A stretch of 64,000 nt of DNA from Apostichopus japonicus (taxonomy: Eukaryota > Echinodermata > Holothuroidea > Aspidochirotida > Stichopodidae). The DNA lies in assembly GCF_037975245.1 (NCBI RefSeq), contig NC_092579.1:30826666-30890665 (forward strand). Direction: 5' to 3'. Below the pieces are notes generated by a model. It was not told the origin of the DNA and did not search any database. It saw only the letters and a list, made by a program, of their open reading frames with translations. Made by a program: the position numbers and the translations under genes. This document shows, piece by piece, positions 1-12,174 of this stretch (position 1 is the stretch's first letter; the number at the start of each line of letters is the position of its first letter).

Positions 1-115
1 ATTATTATATTTAGAGAAAAGGAAATATTATTTGGAGAAACTGATGGATTATTGGTACTTTCGAGAAAGTATTTACCCTCGATACTGGAAAGCAAAGCAA
101 ATACATGCAAATTAC

Positions 116-3100
116 CTTTGGATAGCCTTAGTTCCTGGAAAGTGATTTGTAGATTGTTCCCATGAAGCCTGGTAAAAGATCAAAATGTAAATAATGAAAT
201 TTTTAAATTTACAAACGTACCAGGTTATTCAAGTTGCTATATAGTCCTTATTGCTAAAAGATACAATACTTAAACTAACCAAGAGTCATTTTTTTTCATT
301 ATCTGAAATCAAGTATATATTTAATGAAATATCTGTTGAGATGTAATCAGTTTGTGACAGCTTAACTTCTATTTTGAAATTCTCCTTTCCCTCCACTAGT
401 TTTTAGATTGAAAAAAAAAACACTTCAGAGTGATCTACAGGCTCTGCTTGTGTTAAGCATTGCAGTGGAACAGATGTCTTAATAAATTGTGAGGCAAACT
501 GAATAAAGCATTGTGAATTGACTAAAATCAAAACATGTTTACATTGATCCAAACACTGTTGTTAATATGCTCTCTATACTTAATTTCAAGAGTTGAATTT
601 GTTGCATGTAATGCAGAGATATGAGGATGAGGGGAGGTGAATACCTGCATGAAGTACTACTGCCTTGTTTCTTCGTTTGGATGGTTTCAAGAAAATTATC
701 TGGCTTGAACGTCTTCCTGCGAATAAAAGAGGTCAGGTAAAGCAAATCATTCAATAGAATCTTTCAAATTGAACATACAACAGCATGTTACCATGGCAAT
801 GTGGTAGGTACTGAACCTTAAAGTACCCGATACTAACACAGTGAATAGGCCTGCTTTAAGTAATTAGCTATTGGTATCCGATACTAACACAGTGATTAGG
901 CCTGCTTTAAGTAATTAGCTATTGTTGTTGAAGAGTAACGCATCCATTATATACTTCCCGTGAACGATTGTGCAATCAAGTGACAGCATAATGGCATGGG
1001 TGAGACATTCGTATATTTATCTACTTCTGTGTTGGCATACATTGTTCATCTGATGTAAATCAGTTCATTTATGTCAAAATAATAGCTTTTTCTGTTGTTG
1101 TTATTGTTGTTGCACTGAAATGATAATGCCTGAATAAAAGGGACTAAATTGCTGACTGCCTTGGTGGCACTCAGAGCATGTTGAGCTGTACAATAACTAT
1201 ACACATGCAACTCCCAAGAGTATTTCCTTAATTGTAAAGCTATTTCAGGCATTATTGTAAAAGTTCTTATTTTCCTTACATATTGTTGCTCTAGGCAGAA
1301 GCTACTAGAAATAGACTTACTTTTTAACAAACAAAAGAAAATGTTATTAACTTATTTCTTAAAGAAAAGAAGACATTCATATGCCAGTGAGGTCTTTGAA
1401 TACTTTAATGCAGTTACACTGTTCTTTTAAGGATACATTTTCTTGATTTCTTGTTCCATATATGTGAGAAGGATTCGATATCAAATTAAAAACATATGTG
1501 TAGGCTTACTAAGATTCACTAAACCTCAACTGACATGCTCTTATTGTGACGTGCATAACATTCCTGTGTGTGCCATGGCCTGCACTCAGCCAGCTGTTGT
1601 AGCCGGAACCTACTTCTGACTTAACTTAGCAATGCAAACAATTGTTAGAATGCAAGTGTAACTAACACAGCCCTATTCTATAAGTAACTCACACCTAACA
1701 ACACACATACTTGCTAAGAAATCATATTCCTAATACCTTAATAAACAGGTCTACTTGCTACTCACCTCCTTTCATTAGTTCTAGTGCATCTTCTATTGAG
1801 GTAGGACAAACTTCTGTGAAGGAAAATTGGCTGCAACAAGAAATGGAAACATGGCAACCCATTAATGTGCACAGTAAACAATGAAAAAAAGCAACATTTA
1901 ACAATGTACAGGCCTAACGCACAGAGAATAAAAAAATGAGAAAGCCGAAAGAATTTACTAGCCAACATTTACCGTAACACTGTACACTTCATTTTCAAGT
2001 TTTGACCTAAAATGACCTTTGATCTCCACAGCTTACTCACAGCAGTTTGTGTACACGGGAACACTACTATTAATGAGGGAAATAATTCTGAGTCTTCAAA
2101 ACTGCCACACAACTTTTGAACACTAAATTACACCCTGATCATGACTTTTTTGTACTCATGAAGGTTGATCCCGATGTCTTGAATGAATTTCATCCAAGGT
2201 TTGAAGTTATCCCATTTACGTTTTCAGGCTTAGACCTCTGGTATATAGTTTACGTAAACTTTGTCTTTGAAATTGTGTTAACAAAGTTTTCAGAATCTGA
2301 CTTCTCTTGACCTCAAATGACTTTTGAAGAAACAACAGGGACTGACTGAGGTATGATGTAACTTAAACGACCATGAACATTTAGCGTTAGAGAGTTTACA
2401 AACCAATGTTTTCGGGTTTGAATGTACTGCAGATGATTTTTCCTTGCATCTCAACATCCACTGTACTCATCTTGGGGTACAGAAATCAACTACGAAGATG
2501 TTGCATTACTAGTGAATTTCCAGATCCCCTCTACTGACCTCAAATGACATTCAAATAGCATGAAATACCTCATTTCACAAATGCCCAGACCATAATCTGT
2601 AACAACATTTCATCTCATGAAGGGGATTTATGAATGAGAGTTGACAAAAGTTCAAACCTAAATGTCCATTTTGGCCTTTGAGTAAAATAGTATTTACATT
2701 AATGTATGTGTCAGATTTCTCCTTTTGTATTGTTTTTACCTTTTGTTTCGTTTCGTTTATTTCTGCCATTAAATCACAAATGAAGTACATTTCTTCATAC
2801 ATAGTTATAGCAATGAGGCAGCGGGACCAGAAATAAGATAACCTTAACATTATGCACCGCAGAGTACAAACAGTTCCCATGTGATAACCGCAAATCTATT
2901 ACCACTTGGAACACACCTTAAAAGTTGTATCTTATGTGTTTCAATAGTGGCAATAATATTGAGGCCATATCAACAGTAACATACTGAGAGACTGTATGAT
3001 CCAAGCAGAGGATAATAGCATAGTTGCATACACGTGGATATATCCATTGAAATTGCACTGCTTTGATCAAAATATCAAGAACAACTTACTGTTATTTTAT

Positions 3101-5093
3101 TTCTGGCGGCCAAAAATCTGTATATTTGTGTTGGCTCTGAAATATTAAGGAAGAGAAATGTCAGTTAACCATTGCTGTGACAAATTTAGAGGAAAAAGAC
3201 CATCTCTTTAGGCATCTTTGCTGCAATGACGTGTCAATTCCATTCAAATGAGTCATCTTAACTGATGAGTTATTTTACTCCTATATCCTTTTAGGAACAA
3301 TGGCTAATACATGTAAATGTACAAAGCTCCAGATATCCTTTTAAGAACAATGGCTAATACATGTTAAACTACAAAGCTCTCCTGTCCTGTTATTTCTTCA
3401 GAGACTTACGTAATCCAACATTTCATAGATTACGTAGAGTAGTGCATTATTGTATACAGATACATACTGATTCACATACAGATTCAAGAATTACATTGCT
3501 CTGTACAGTGCTTGAGATTATGTTGACTGCTCTGAGGGGTTGGAAGTTTAACCATTGGAGTGGTCGGGGATGGGCGGCATTTGATTCAGTCAGGTGCTGG
3601 TGGATACATGTATCCTCAATTATTTTCCACTGCGCATACTACATGGACAAAGTGCACAGTAGCGTCTGTACAACCATGATCATTGAAGTATTGTGGAATA
3701 TCCGCAAGTTTACTACCTTAATATTTTAGCTTAATTTGTATTCAGTCAGTCAACTGAACCTCAATCCTTGTGTGGAGGCACAGTCTTAGTCACCAAACTG
3801 TGCTCTATCACCACTATGACTGCTCCTTCACACCAGGATGGAGGCTTGGTAAACTTTGTGAAAACATAATAATGCATCACTCTCAAAATAAAAGCAAGGA
3901 CGACTTGGTTCAATGTGACTGCACCTCATCATTTTCAGATGTTTTCCAGTAGTTGCTAAGTATTCTTTAGCTACTTAGTTTGACCCAAGATTAGCTATTT
4001 TATGTACGGACAATTGCTAACATTGCTAAATTGCTAACATACATTTTCTACAATATTTTTGTATTTCTTTTGTCAGAGTATTATAAAATTTCAGGAATTG
4101 TTATTATCGTCATGATTATTATTTGTGCTAATGCAAGAATATGCAGCCTAGGCCCAGATCACAGTTCTCTGAGATTTTGACTGAAACAGCAGTCAATACT
4201 TGGCCCCACTAGACATTTGAAGCCTGTGACAGTCGTACTGACACCCCTTCTGTTACATGGACTTGTTTGCATGTATTGTAACCTAGCCTTATTTTGGCTA
4301 ACGTAACATACTTGTTAAGTCTAGCCAATCAATGATGGGACCAATAATGTTGCATGAAAACTCTGTACATTGTCCTTATTACATGTTTGATCTTTTAACA
4401 CTGAACTTTTCGCAATGGACCTTAGGCTAAAAGTCTTTAGCAGTTTAGGACTAGGCCTAGCCTAAGTTAGGACAAGCTCAATGTTTGTTAGGATAATAAC
4501 ACAGGCAGGTCCTATAAGTTTAAGGCAGGTTTAAGGGTGTACAGGCCTTCGGGCTACAGGAATTTGGTTTCCTTTTGTGTTTTCATACTTTGTTGTTTGT
4601 AGGCCTATACTGTTTTTGTGATTGGATCAAATGTATCATGAAATAAGTAACAGTACACTAACATTTTAGTGTGCTATCAACAAAGTCACACACTTTCTAG
4701 TAAGAAAGTTTGTGCCTTTGTTTAGACTACTGTTCAGTTTTAATTGCGCAGTCTCTAAAGCTCTGCGTTCCTTGACGGCCGAAGTTACCAAAGGCGTTCA
4801 ATTCAGGACATGAATGGGCCTAATTTACGTAGGCTTGTAGAACTAGGCCTAATGTTAGGCCTAACGTTACTCACTATCTATCCTAACAGTAACAATACAG
4901 TACAGCTTATGTTACATAGTCTCACGCCGTTCGTTATTACTAAGGATATAGAGGCTATGTTACAGTCCTCCTTTGTTCGAAAATCACACTTACTCTCAAA
5001 AGCTTGGAGAAAAAGTTCATGATCGGCTTGGAGCTGTTCGAACTTGGGTTTCTTTGGACTACTTCTGGCAGGGTCTTGCTTTGGGGGAGCCAT
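116..5093 (-). CDS. SUZ12: SUZ12, Polycomb PRC2 subunit (5' exons 1-5, partial)
   Basis: SUZ12 is a core scaffold of nuclear PRC2, the complex that methylates H3K27. Exons on the minus strand are 4994-5093, 3090-3136, 1766-1830, 645-716 and 116-168. All have GT-AG borders and the phases join (1, 0, 2, 2, 1), giving 112 N-terminal residues before the gene leaves the window on the left. Family-specific blocks are clear: [20 protein letters not shown] in exon 1 (human has [20 protein letters not shown]), KPTQIYRFL in exon 2, PIFLHRSLSYLNRRCTRTN in exon 3, RKTFKPDNFLETIQ in exon 4, and LQITFQELRLSK in exon 5, which matches the human LQLTF strand. The start is the ATG at 5093, because MAPPKQ resembles the MAPQK start of vertebrate SUZ12. 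The long Gly/Ser/Ala-rich N-terminus of mammalian SUZ12 is missing here. The zinc finger and VEFS box lie outside the window. Identification is firm; exact exon edges are inferred. Confidence 0.9.
823..924. repeat. 51-bp tandem duplication
   Basis: A 51-bp unit containing CCGATACTAACACAGTGA and GGCCTGCTTTAAGTAATTAG occurs twice in a row with two or three differences, inside SUZ12 intron 3. Confidence 0.85.
3284..3383. repeat. 50-bp tandem duplication
   Basis: A 50-bp unit starting TATCCTTTTA and containing GAACAATGGCTAATACATGT occurs twice head to tail in SUZ12 intron 1, with a few differences in the second copy. Confidence 0.8.
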
Positions 5094-6149
5094 ATCAGTT
5101 CGGACATCGAACGCGTCTTGTCTTTACAGATTAATGCGGCCAATCTACTTTCATTGACTCCTGACAATCACACTTGCCGCGGGAAGTGCTAGTGAAGCAT
5201 TATGGGAGGCGGAGTCACATATTCTGGCGGCGCATGGCCTGCCTGTAATCCAAAGATAATGTTACGGGAAGGCAGATATGCCTTTCAACTCGACCAGTTC
5301 CCTCTACTCAGTGGTGTAAATATCTAACCAGCTCGGGCCCAGAAACAAATGTGTCACCAGGCCCATTTGTCGATTGTTCTTTATTCTTTACCCCATATCT
5401 CGACCATAGTTCCTCTAATTGACACCGGGCCCGGAACTGTATTGCCCTTGACCACCTCTCGTCAGCCTTGTCGAGCTGCCGTAAAAAAAGTCATGAACTA
5501 AGATAAAGCATGCAAAAAGTGGGACAAAAATTGCCAATGTGTTGGAGTTTATTCGGCACCATACAACTGAGCCAGCTTCAAAACTACAAAGAGCAAGTTG
5601 TAGATAAAAAGATACGATGCTTTTTTATGATAATGGGGAACATACATGGGAAATTACAGCTGCATTACAGTGCGTCAACAAACTATCCAATATCGTGAAC
5701 TTAAAGAGTGTCTGTCTGAAACTGTTTCTTCCAATTTATTGAAAATACTTTCGCTCTTGTGGTTATCTTCTGTAAATCATTGCAAAACTTCAATGCATCT
5801 GTTGTCAGATGGGACACTTTCTTTCTTGAAAACTACCATTGTAAGCTGTATTCTAATAAGTTAGCTATATATGTACGTGTTCAGAGTGGCAAATAGCCCC
5901 TACCCCTTTAATCTGATCTTTTCTAGACAATGAAGACAGCTTATCTTGCTTTGTTGCATGCGTGATATACTATTATCATTATTATTCACGTTATAAATGT
6001 ATGACGTGTGAAATTCACATATCGCCACGTTTATGAAACTCCGTGTAGTTGTAAGAAGAAGTAATAATTACCGTACCAGGAGCGAACGAATTAAACAGCA
6101 AATTTCTATCACCCGACCAAGAACTACGACTAGTTTTGTCCATACCACT
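5094..6149. other. Head-to-head intergenic region, SUZ12 / FKBP14-like
   Basis: About 1.06 kb separates the divergent start codons of SUZ12 (minus) and the first FKBP14-like gene (plus). It must hold both 5' UTRs and both promoters. The SUZ12-proximal part is relatively GC-rich (for example near 5170-5340) and lacks an obvious TATA box. The FKBP-proximal part has a TATA-like word and an ACGT-core motif, listed separately. The short open frames at 5510-5864 look like chance. Confidence 0.5.
5992..6029 (+). promoter_or_regulatory. Putative core promoter of FKBP14-like gene A
   Basis: TATAAAT at 5992-5998 is followed by TGACGTGT at 6002-6009 and TCGCCACG at 6022-6029. TGACGTG is the core of the UPR element bound by ATF6/XBP1 in vertebrates, which would suit an ER-lumenal folding factor. 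TCGCCACG recurs at nearly the same distance upstream of gene B (12053-12060). A function is inferred only. Confidence 0.35.
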
Positions 6150-7607
6150 ATGGTGAAGATTACATTATGCGGCATGCTGGTCACATCATGTGTATTATGG
6201 GTTGCAACAGCGGCCGAAATTCAAAAAGCTGAAGAAGATCCCAGGGTGACGTATGAGGTACTGATGGACTCTCCAAGATGCATGGCGACCTGCAAATCAG
6301 GTTATCGCGGCTACATGGACTTTATAGGAAGATATCAAGATACGAACGAGATATTCTTAAACAGGTAGGACTGGTAGGCTTAAAGGTTGACTCCAGGCCT
6401 ATATAGGCACATTTATGTTGATATGTTGTATATGAGTTACCAAAAAGCTATAGTTATACATAGTAATAGGCCTACACTTAAGTTGAGAAATGACCCGTTA
6501 ATATATCAGCGACATGTCAATCAATGTGACTGGAAATGATATACAAGACTGTTATCTGGGCCTGAACTAACACATTTTGCAAATGTGCTACAAATACGTA
6601 AAGGACGACACTGTATCGTAACTTTTTGGTTGAACTATTAGAATTTATTAAACAATTCGGTATAGCGTTATGAAGTAGGCCTATATCTGGGCAAAGAGAG
6701 CCGGCGCCTAAAAAAGTAGTTTCTGACATTGACCATATTGTAAGTTGCGTATAATTCATAATGACTCATTTTGTTTTAAATGCTGCGGAGTATCAATTGT
6801 AGTTCTGCCTATCGTCGCCACCTTAAATATTCATTAAAAGTTTACATGAATTTAAATATCATTTGCATATTAACGCTTGGAATTTAACCGACTTTTGCTA
6901 AACGTTTATACTGTGATTCCCAGTCTATATATATGCATGCACACTTGACAACGCTTTACGCATGTACCTGCAGTGTATAGTGCGTACATATATATACTAA
7001 ACCTTATTTCTTCTTGTACTTTTGACAGTACGGAATACACGAAAGAATTACGAAATCAAACTGATGAGGACAAAATTGAACCCATTGACTTCCCGATGGA
7101 CATGGATTTCGTCATAGAAGGATTACGGATTGGAATGATAGGACAATGTAATCACGAAAAAAGGAAGATATGGATACCAAAAGAACTAGTCACAGGGGGA
7201 CAGAAAGTGTTCTCAGGTAAGTGAAAAGTCAGAATGAAAAGGTTCTAATTTAAAAAGTAAAGAAAAGAGAGGACGAACATTTTAACAACATGCCTTTACA
7301 CTCATCAACCTATGAATATATAGATCCGGCGTTAGGAATCACAAATGATTTCGAGTTGGTTAGCATCATGTTTGATCTCTAGAGTAAGGCAAAATATGTC
7401 ACCAAAAACAGAACTAGTATTGTTCGATACAGGGGACAAACGCCTACAGTGGAATTACGACCTTCCTTACCGGTTTCGAACCCCTGGACATACAATCAGC
7501 GTCCTTAGCCTAGTGGTTAGGGTGTCCGCGTACAGAGCGGCAGGCCCGGGTTCGAATCCCGGTGGAGACTGGAAGTTTTTTCACTGTTCTTGATTTTCCA
7601 ACGCATT

Positions 7608-7644
<37 letters not shown>

Positions 7645-7653
7645 GTATATATT

Positions 7654-7704
<51 letters not shown>

Positions 7705-8646
7705 ATATATATATATATTCTTATATTATTAGTGGTTTGCTATATGCACAGACAACAATAGGCTTCTTGACGTTTTTTACTGTACTTTTAAATGAAAGCA
7801 ATTTCATGTTTATAGCGTTATTAATCTCTCGTCATCATTACTTCTTACAGAAAAGTACGTCCCTCGAGGTAGAGACCTGGTATTTGAAGTACAGATGTGG
7901 AATGTTGCACCAAACTACATGTTTGGAATGCCAAATATGTTTAAAGTCTACGATACGGACCAAGACGGCTACTTGACAAAGAAAGAGGTATATGCTTCAA
8001 ACAAATTGATTTCTAATTTACCGGCCTCTTAAAAATCGCCAGTTTTGCCTAAATTTAACTTGCTGAAAAGAGGTTAAAGCTATATGTTCTAACTTTCCCA
8101 ATTACAACAAGATATTCCAAGAGGCGTCGTTTTACTTGGAATAAAAATTTCGCAGTGAGAGTGACCATTATATGGATATCTGACGTATTTGTCGCAACAA
8201 GCTTGGTCACTTTTATTCAAATCTGTAATAGGAATCACTTCTTTAGGGTTCAAACAATCTTTTATTTTCTAAAAAAAAGCAAGGTATATAAGGAAAATAT
8301 CAATGAATATTTGGAAAAGGTGATGTCGTAAGTATGTAACGCGCTTCGTATTTCTTTAGATACATATTTCTCACTAGACTACCATGCTCCCTCCAGAATA
8401 CATATATAATGTTGAGTGAACCAGTCTTTATGTTCTTCTAGTGCTAACGGGAAACCTCCTTTTCCTTTCTTTCAGGTCGGAGAATATTTCGTTAATGTTG
8501 AGAAACAACATTCTGGTCCACTCGTTACAAAATTAGTGAATTTATTTATGGCTGACGATGACACAGACGGGGACAACCGAGTATCTTTTGACGAGTTTAA
8601 GGGACCTAAGTGGGACACGAATGCGTCTCGCCGTGACGAGCTATAA
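6150..8646 (+). CDS. FKBP14: FKBP14-like ER protein A (FKBP fold, two EF-hands, RDEL)
   Basis: Exons are 6150-6364, 7029-7216, 7851-7987 and 8476-8646 (intron phases 2, 1, 0), giving 236 residues; human FKBP14 has 211. The chosen ATG at 6150 opens a hydrophobic signal peptide (MVKITLCGMLVTSCVLWVA). An upstream in-frame ATG at 6033 would add a basic leader and bury the signal peptide, so it was rejected. An FKBP-type domain follows, including EGLRIGMIGQCNHEKRK and IPKEL, aligning with EGWDQGLKGMCVGEKRK and IPPAL of FKBP14; the two FKBP14 disulfide cysteines appear kept. EF-hand loop 1 is DTDQDGYLTKKE. Loop 2 is DTDGDNRVSFDE, with Asn where Gly is usual at position 6. The C-terminal RDEL is an ER-retrieval signal. 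The FKBP pocket residues equivalent to Trp59 and Tyr82 are Leu and Thr, so isomerase activity is doubtful. An N-glycosylation sequon (NQT) lies in exon 2. AATAAA occurs at 8651. Confidence 0.8.
7501..7569 (+). repeat. tRNA-derived SINE head
   Basis: The segment has a pol III A box (TAGCCTAGTGG) and a B box (GGTTCGAATCC). It has a perfect 5-bp T stem with 7-nt loop, a 4-bp anticodon stem around a 7-nt loop, and an acceptor stem with one mismatch and two wobble pairs. At 69 nt with a weak anticodon stem, it is followed by about 35 bp of unique tail and then a long TA repeat. That is typical of a tRNA-headed SINE rather than a functional tRNA. It lies in intron 2 of FKBP14-like gene A. Confidence 0.7.
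7606..7720. repeat. (TA)n microsatellite
   Basis: About 115 bp of TA dinucleotides with scattered interruptions, directly after the SINE tail. It may be the 3' tail of that SINE. Confidence 0.9.
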
Positions 8647-8786
8647 GCACAATAAACGATTCATATACACTACATGTTAATGCAGGAATGGTCACATGCT
8701 TTTGATTGATGAAGACGAAAGAAGTTCCTAAAAGGGCTTATTTCAGTTTCAGCCTTGTAATTGTGGTGGTGGTGGTGGCATACCAA

Positions 8787-8979
8787 ATAATGGATAGATA
8801 TATAGCTACCACATTAAGTATAGATATGTAGCGACCAAATAATGGAACAGTAGGTATATACTATATAGTTACCAATTAATGGATCTGTAGATATATAGCT
8901 ACCAAATAAAGGATAGATATATAGCTACTAAAATAAGCTATATAGCTACCAAATAAAGGCTAGGTATAACTACCAAATA

Positions 8980-9030
<51 letters not shown>

Positions 9031-9115
9031 AAATAGAGGATAGGTAAATATAAAGGATAGATACATAGCTACCAAATAATGAATAGATATTAACTGAACT
9101 ACCAATTTAGTATAT
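8787..9115. repeat. Degenerate ~28-bp minisatellite
   Basis: Irregular copies of a unit containing ATATAGCTACCAAATAA and GGATAGATA are interrupted by a TA microsatellite at 8983-9028. It lies just downstream of FKBP14-like gene A. Confidence 0.75.
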
Positions 9116-11035
9116 AGGAGGGGTATATGTCTGAATGAATCACTTTCTTTTATCTGTTCATTAATCATGTCGTGTTTTCTCTATCTTTTTTGCTTATACA
9201 TATCAATGGCACTGTCAGCCATTACACAGAGAACATAGTAATAACTGTAACACTCACGTGATGGATGAAACAGAAATATCTGCTGTATATACTTGTCTCG
9301 AGTTAACATTTTTAAGCTCTTCACAGGCGGACATATACGCTTTCCTTTACTTGCAACGATAAATTTGTGTGTTGCGATGCATGATTAAAGATTCAACTAA
9401 AACGACACGTATAGCTATACTGTAGCTGTGTGTCGCCATCACTTAAAAACGAAGAAACAAAAACCCACCGTTGACATTCATCCACCCCAAGGCCTTCCCA
9501 TCCACATACCGTCTGTGAATCACTATAGTTTCTTTAACCGCCTGCACCCACTTTTCGCGAGTTCTTTAACCGTGGAGTTATACCATATATATCCTGGTAA
9601 GTCAAGGAGTCTTGTATGTCCTCTCAGAGTTATTCACATTTCTCGAGACTAATGGCCCTGTCCATCAGTATGACGATATTTACGTCATAACTATAAATTT
9701 AGAGATACGATGGTTGCTTTAAAACTTTCATGATGAAATGTTAATAACATTCCATATTCTGCAGACCATCGTAATTGGCTGAACTCTCTACCAAGATGGC
9801 GTCGCCATGCCTGTTGCGGTAACTGCTACCGCACCAGCCAATGATCTACAAGTCCTTTTGACAAAACCAATGTCCTTCGTTCTTTAATTTTGAATAGCCC
9901 ATACACAATGACATTGGAAATCAGCGAGGAGCTGCAGAACATACTATACACCAAGCCCATTGGAGGTACCGTGTCGTAAGCTGTTTGATGTTAATCCTCC
10001 TGAAATGTTCATCGGAACCAGTGCCTACTGCAACATTAATGCATTACACCATTGGCCAAACATCACTGCATATATAATGTCTGTGGTACTCGTCTCGGGT
10101 TGTCTCCTCTCATGAAAGAGACCATTAAGACTAGTTGGCGTACATCCCAAAATTAAAACTATCACACACCGTTAATCTCAAATACATTATCTCTAACTCG
10201 AGATATGGTAGCTTGGTCCTAAACTAACTTTCACCTGATAAACACTTCTCTTCTTCAATTAGTCAAATTAGTCAGTGGATGATAGTCACCACTGCAGATT
10301 AGTTTCCAAGTGAAACCTTTTTCAGTTTATCTATCGATGTGATACAATGTGATACAATGTACATTAAACTTCCAATGTTCTCTATAATCCATAATGCAAA
10401 ATTTCATGTATATCTTGGAGGAGGTGGGTTTGACCTGAATAATATGCACACTTGCAGCAAGTTTTGTATAAAGCAACCAACTCGCTAAACTGCAATCGTT
10501 AATTGTTTTTGATGATGGTTTTGGTTTACGTCGGACAATACTGTGACAGGGAATGGTGCCCGATGATTCCAAAACGGTACAACATGGTGGGTCAGGTTGA
10601 TGAAGGGCATGGCTGTTGAAACTAGGAGCGTGAAGTGGTCATATATGACATGATAATTTGACGTGAATCACCATGTCTTTATAAAGGTTCAGGTTTGATG
10701 ATTTTTTTGTTTGCTATGTAGCAGAAAATCAAGTTAGACCGCTTCGAAGGCTTGGTATATTGATAAAGATACAATTTAACCACTGGGGATTAAATGATAC
10801 TAAATAGGTATGATATAAGCATAAAGTAATGCCTAAGTAAAACTGAACATGACTAAACTTGAAAATACATTAGATCGGTTCACGTGTTTAGAATCCGTTT
10901 TACGGTAATTTTGATATAATTGGAACTTTGCCTGGCATCAGAGACTCTATAACCTATAGCGTGGCGTCAATCAATCGGCCCTCAGAATGTTTTTTATCAA
11001 TCTTTGTAAGTACTACTTAACGCTTGTTAAAAACA

Positions 11036-11128
11036 AGTTACCCATCCTCTCCCTCTCCCCTCCCCTTCCCCTCCCCTTCCCCTTCCCCTCCCCTTCCCCT
11101 CCCCTCTGCCCCATCCCCACCCCGCCTC
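11036..11128. repeat. C/T-rich simple repeat (CCCCTTCCCCTC type)
   Basis: The plus strand is almost pure C and T for about 90 bp. It yields a spurious Pro/Ser-rich open frame. Confidence 0.85.
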
Positions 11129-11272
11129 ATCCCTCTATATATACGATCAGCTAACAAAAGGAGCAAGCATACACAAGACCACTCTTTGGCTCAAGCGGAC
11201 GTGTCAATCGTATTAAGTGAAATAGAAAAAGTAATATTATTCTGACTGAACATTAGTAAAAAAAAAGGTTGT

Positions 11273-11347
11273 GCGAAATGACCATGCTGGTTGGGCGAAA
11301 TGACCATGCTGGTTGGGCGAAATGACCAGGCTGGTTGGGCGAAATGC
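11273..11347. repeat. 22-bp tandem repeat, about 3.4 copies
   Basis: GCGAAATGACCATGCTGGTT plus GG is repeated at 11273, 11295, 11317 and 11339, with one C/G change in the third copy. Confidence 0.9.
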
Positions 11348-12016
11348 CTCTTGCTCTATACTGAAATACAAAACATATCAGGGTATAACATGCTGCGAGA
11401 CATTGGACAAAACCTAGGACATCAGCCTCCGACAGGCTGTAGGCTCCAGATCAAACTTAAACGGAGCGAGGTATATGTTTTAATATACACAATTAGCACT
11501 AGCCCTATAATGATAATGGAAAGATAGTGACCGTTGAACCTTGCGGACGAGTAATAAGTAAATGAAGATGCTAAAACAACATACAATACGGCGCATCCGA
11601 TGGTTTGGGACTGTGACGTCATGGGAAAAGAACAGATGCACAGGAATGGGGAAACAAAGAAACTTCCTTCGCCCTTAAAGGGAACATGCTTCTAATTCAT
11701 AGGCCTATATATATCCATGCGGATAATTGAAATATTGCTTTTAATACTTATCTCCATATCTTAGCCTTTATATATCCTCAGCACTACTAAAATAGATCAC
11801 TGCATAATCGGTTTTCTCTTGTGAAAAACAAAGCTGAGCATACTAATTAGAGTAAGTGACAATTAGAGTAAGTAATTAGAGTAAAGTAACAACATAAACT
11901 GGAAGTCTTCTATGCCGAATTTGGATGACAATAAGGGTGTTCTTTAAGAGGCTTGTCTTGTTTTAATTCGACACGTAATCGTTACACTTGATGAGTGCGT
12001 CCGTTCCCGAGTACAG

Positions 12017-12060
12017 TAAATAAAGGCTAGCTACAGGTGGAGTTGTCACAAGTCGCCACG
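12017..12060 (+). promoter_or_regulatory. Putative core promoter of FKBP14-like gene B
   Basis: A TAAATAAA word near 12018 is followed by TCGCCACG at 12053-12060, 115 bp before the ATG. The same octamer lies 121 bp before the ATG of gene A. Shared spacing after duplication suggests a conserved transcription-start or 5' UTR element. The ACGT-core UPR-like motif of gene A is not present at the matching place. Confidence 0.3.
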
Positions 12061-12174
12061 CTACTTTAACAACTTAGTGATCTACGGCAAAGCAACAAAA
12101 AGACAAGCGAGGAGTCATTTAATGATTGAGCCTTTTCTCAAGAAGATTGTCATACCAACTTTACCTTTACCATC

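Larger units (their letters stand above)
169..4993 (-). other. SUZ12 introns 1-4
   Basis: Introns lie at 3137-4993, 1831-3089, 717-1765 and 169-644. They are AT-rich and hold two short tandem duplications (823-924 and 3284-3383), with no other gene, RNA or transposon terminus that I can recognise. Open frames here, such as plus 3361-3729, look random. Confidence 0.6.
8647..12174. other. Intergenic region between the two FKBP14-like genes
   Basis: This holds the 3' flank of gene A (AATAAA at 8651), a 28-bp minisatellite, a TA repeat, a pyrimidine-rich tract near 11041, a 22-bp repeat near 11273 and the promoter of gene B. No further gene is recognisable; short open frames at 9428, 10327 and 11422 look random. 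Confidence 0.5.

Noticed and set aside
3361-3729. 122-codon plus-strand frame in SUZ12 intron 1
   Set aside because: No family resemblance, no splice or promoter context, and antisense to a confident gene.
6033-6149. N-terminal extension of FKBP14-like A from an upstream ATG
   Set aside because: It would place a basic, polar stretch before the signal peptide. The paralogue starts at the position matching 6150.
7501-7569. Functional tRNA gene
   Set aside because: Length 69 nt, a weak anticodon stem, mismatched acceptor, no termination run directly after, and a SINE-like tail.
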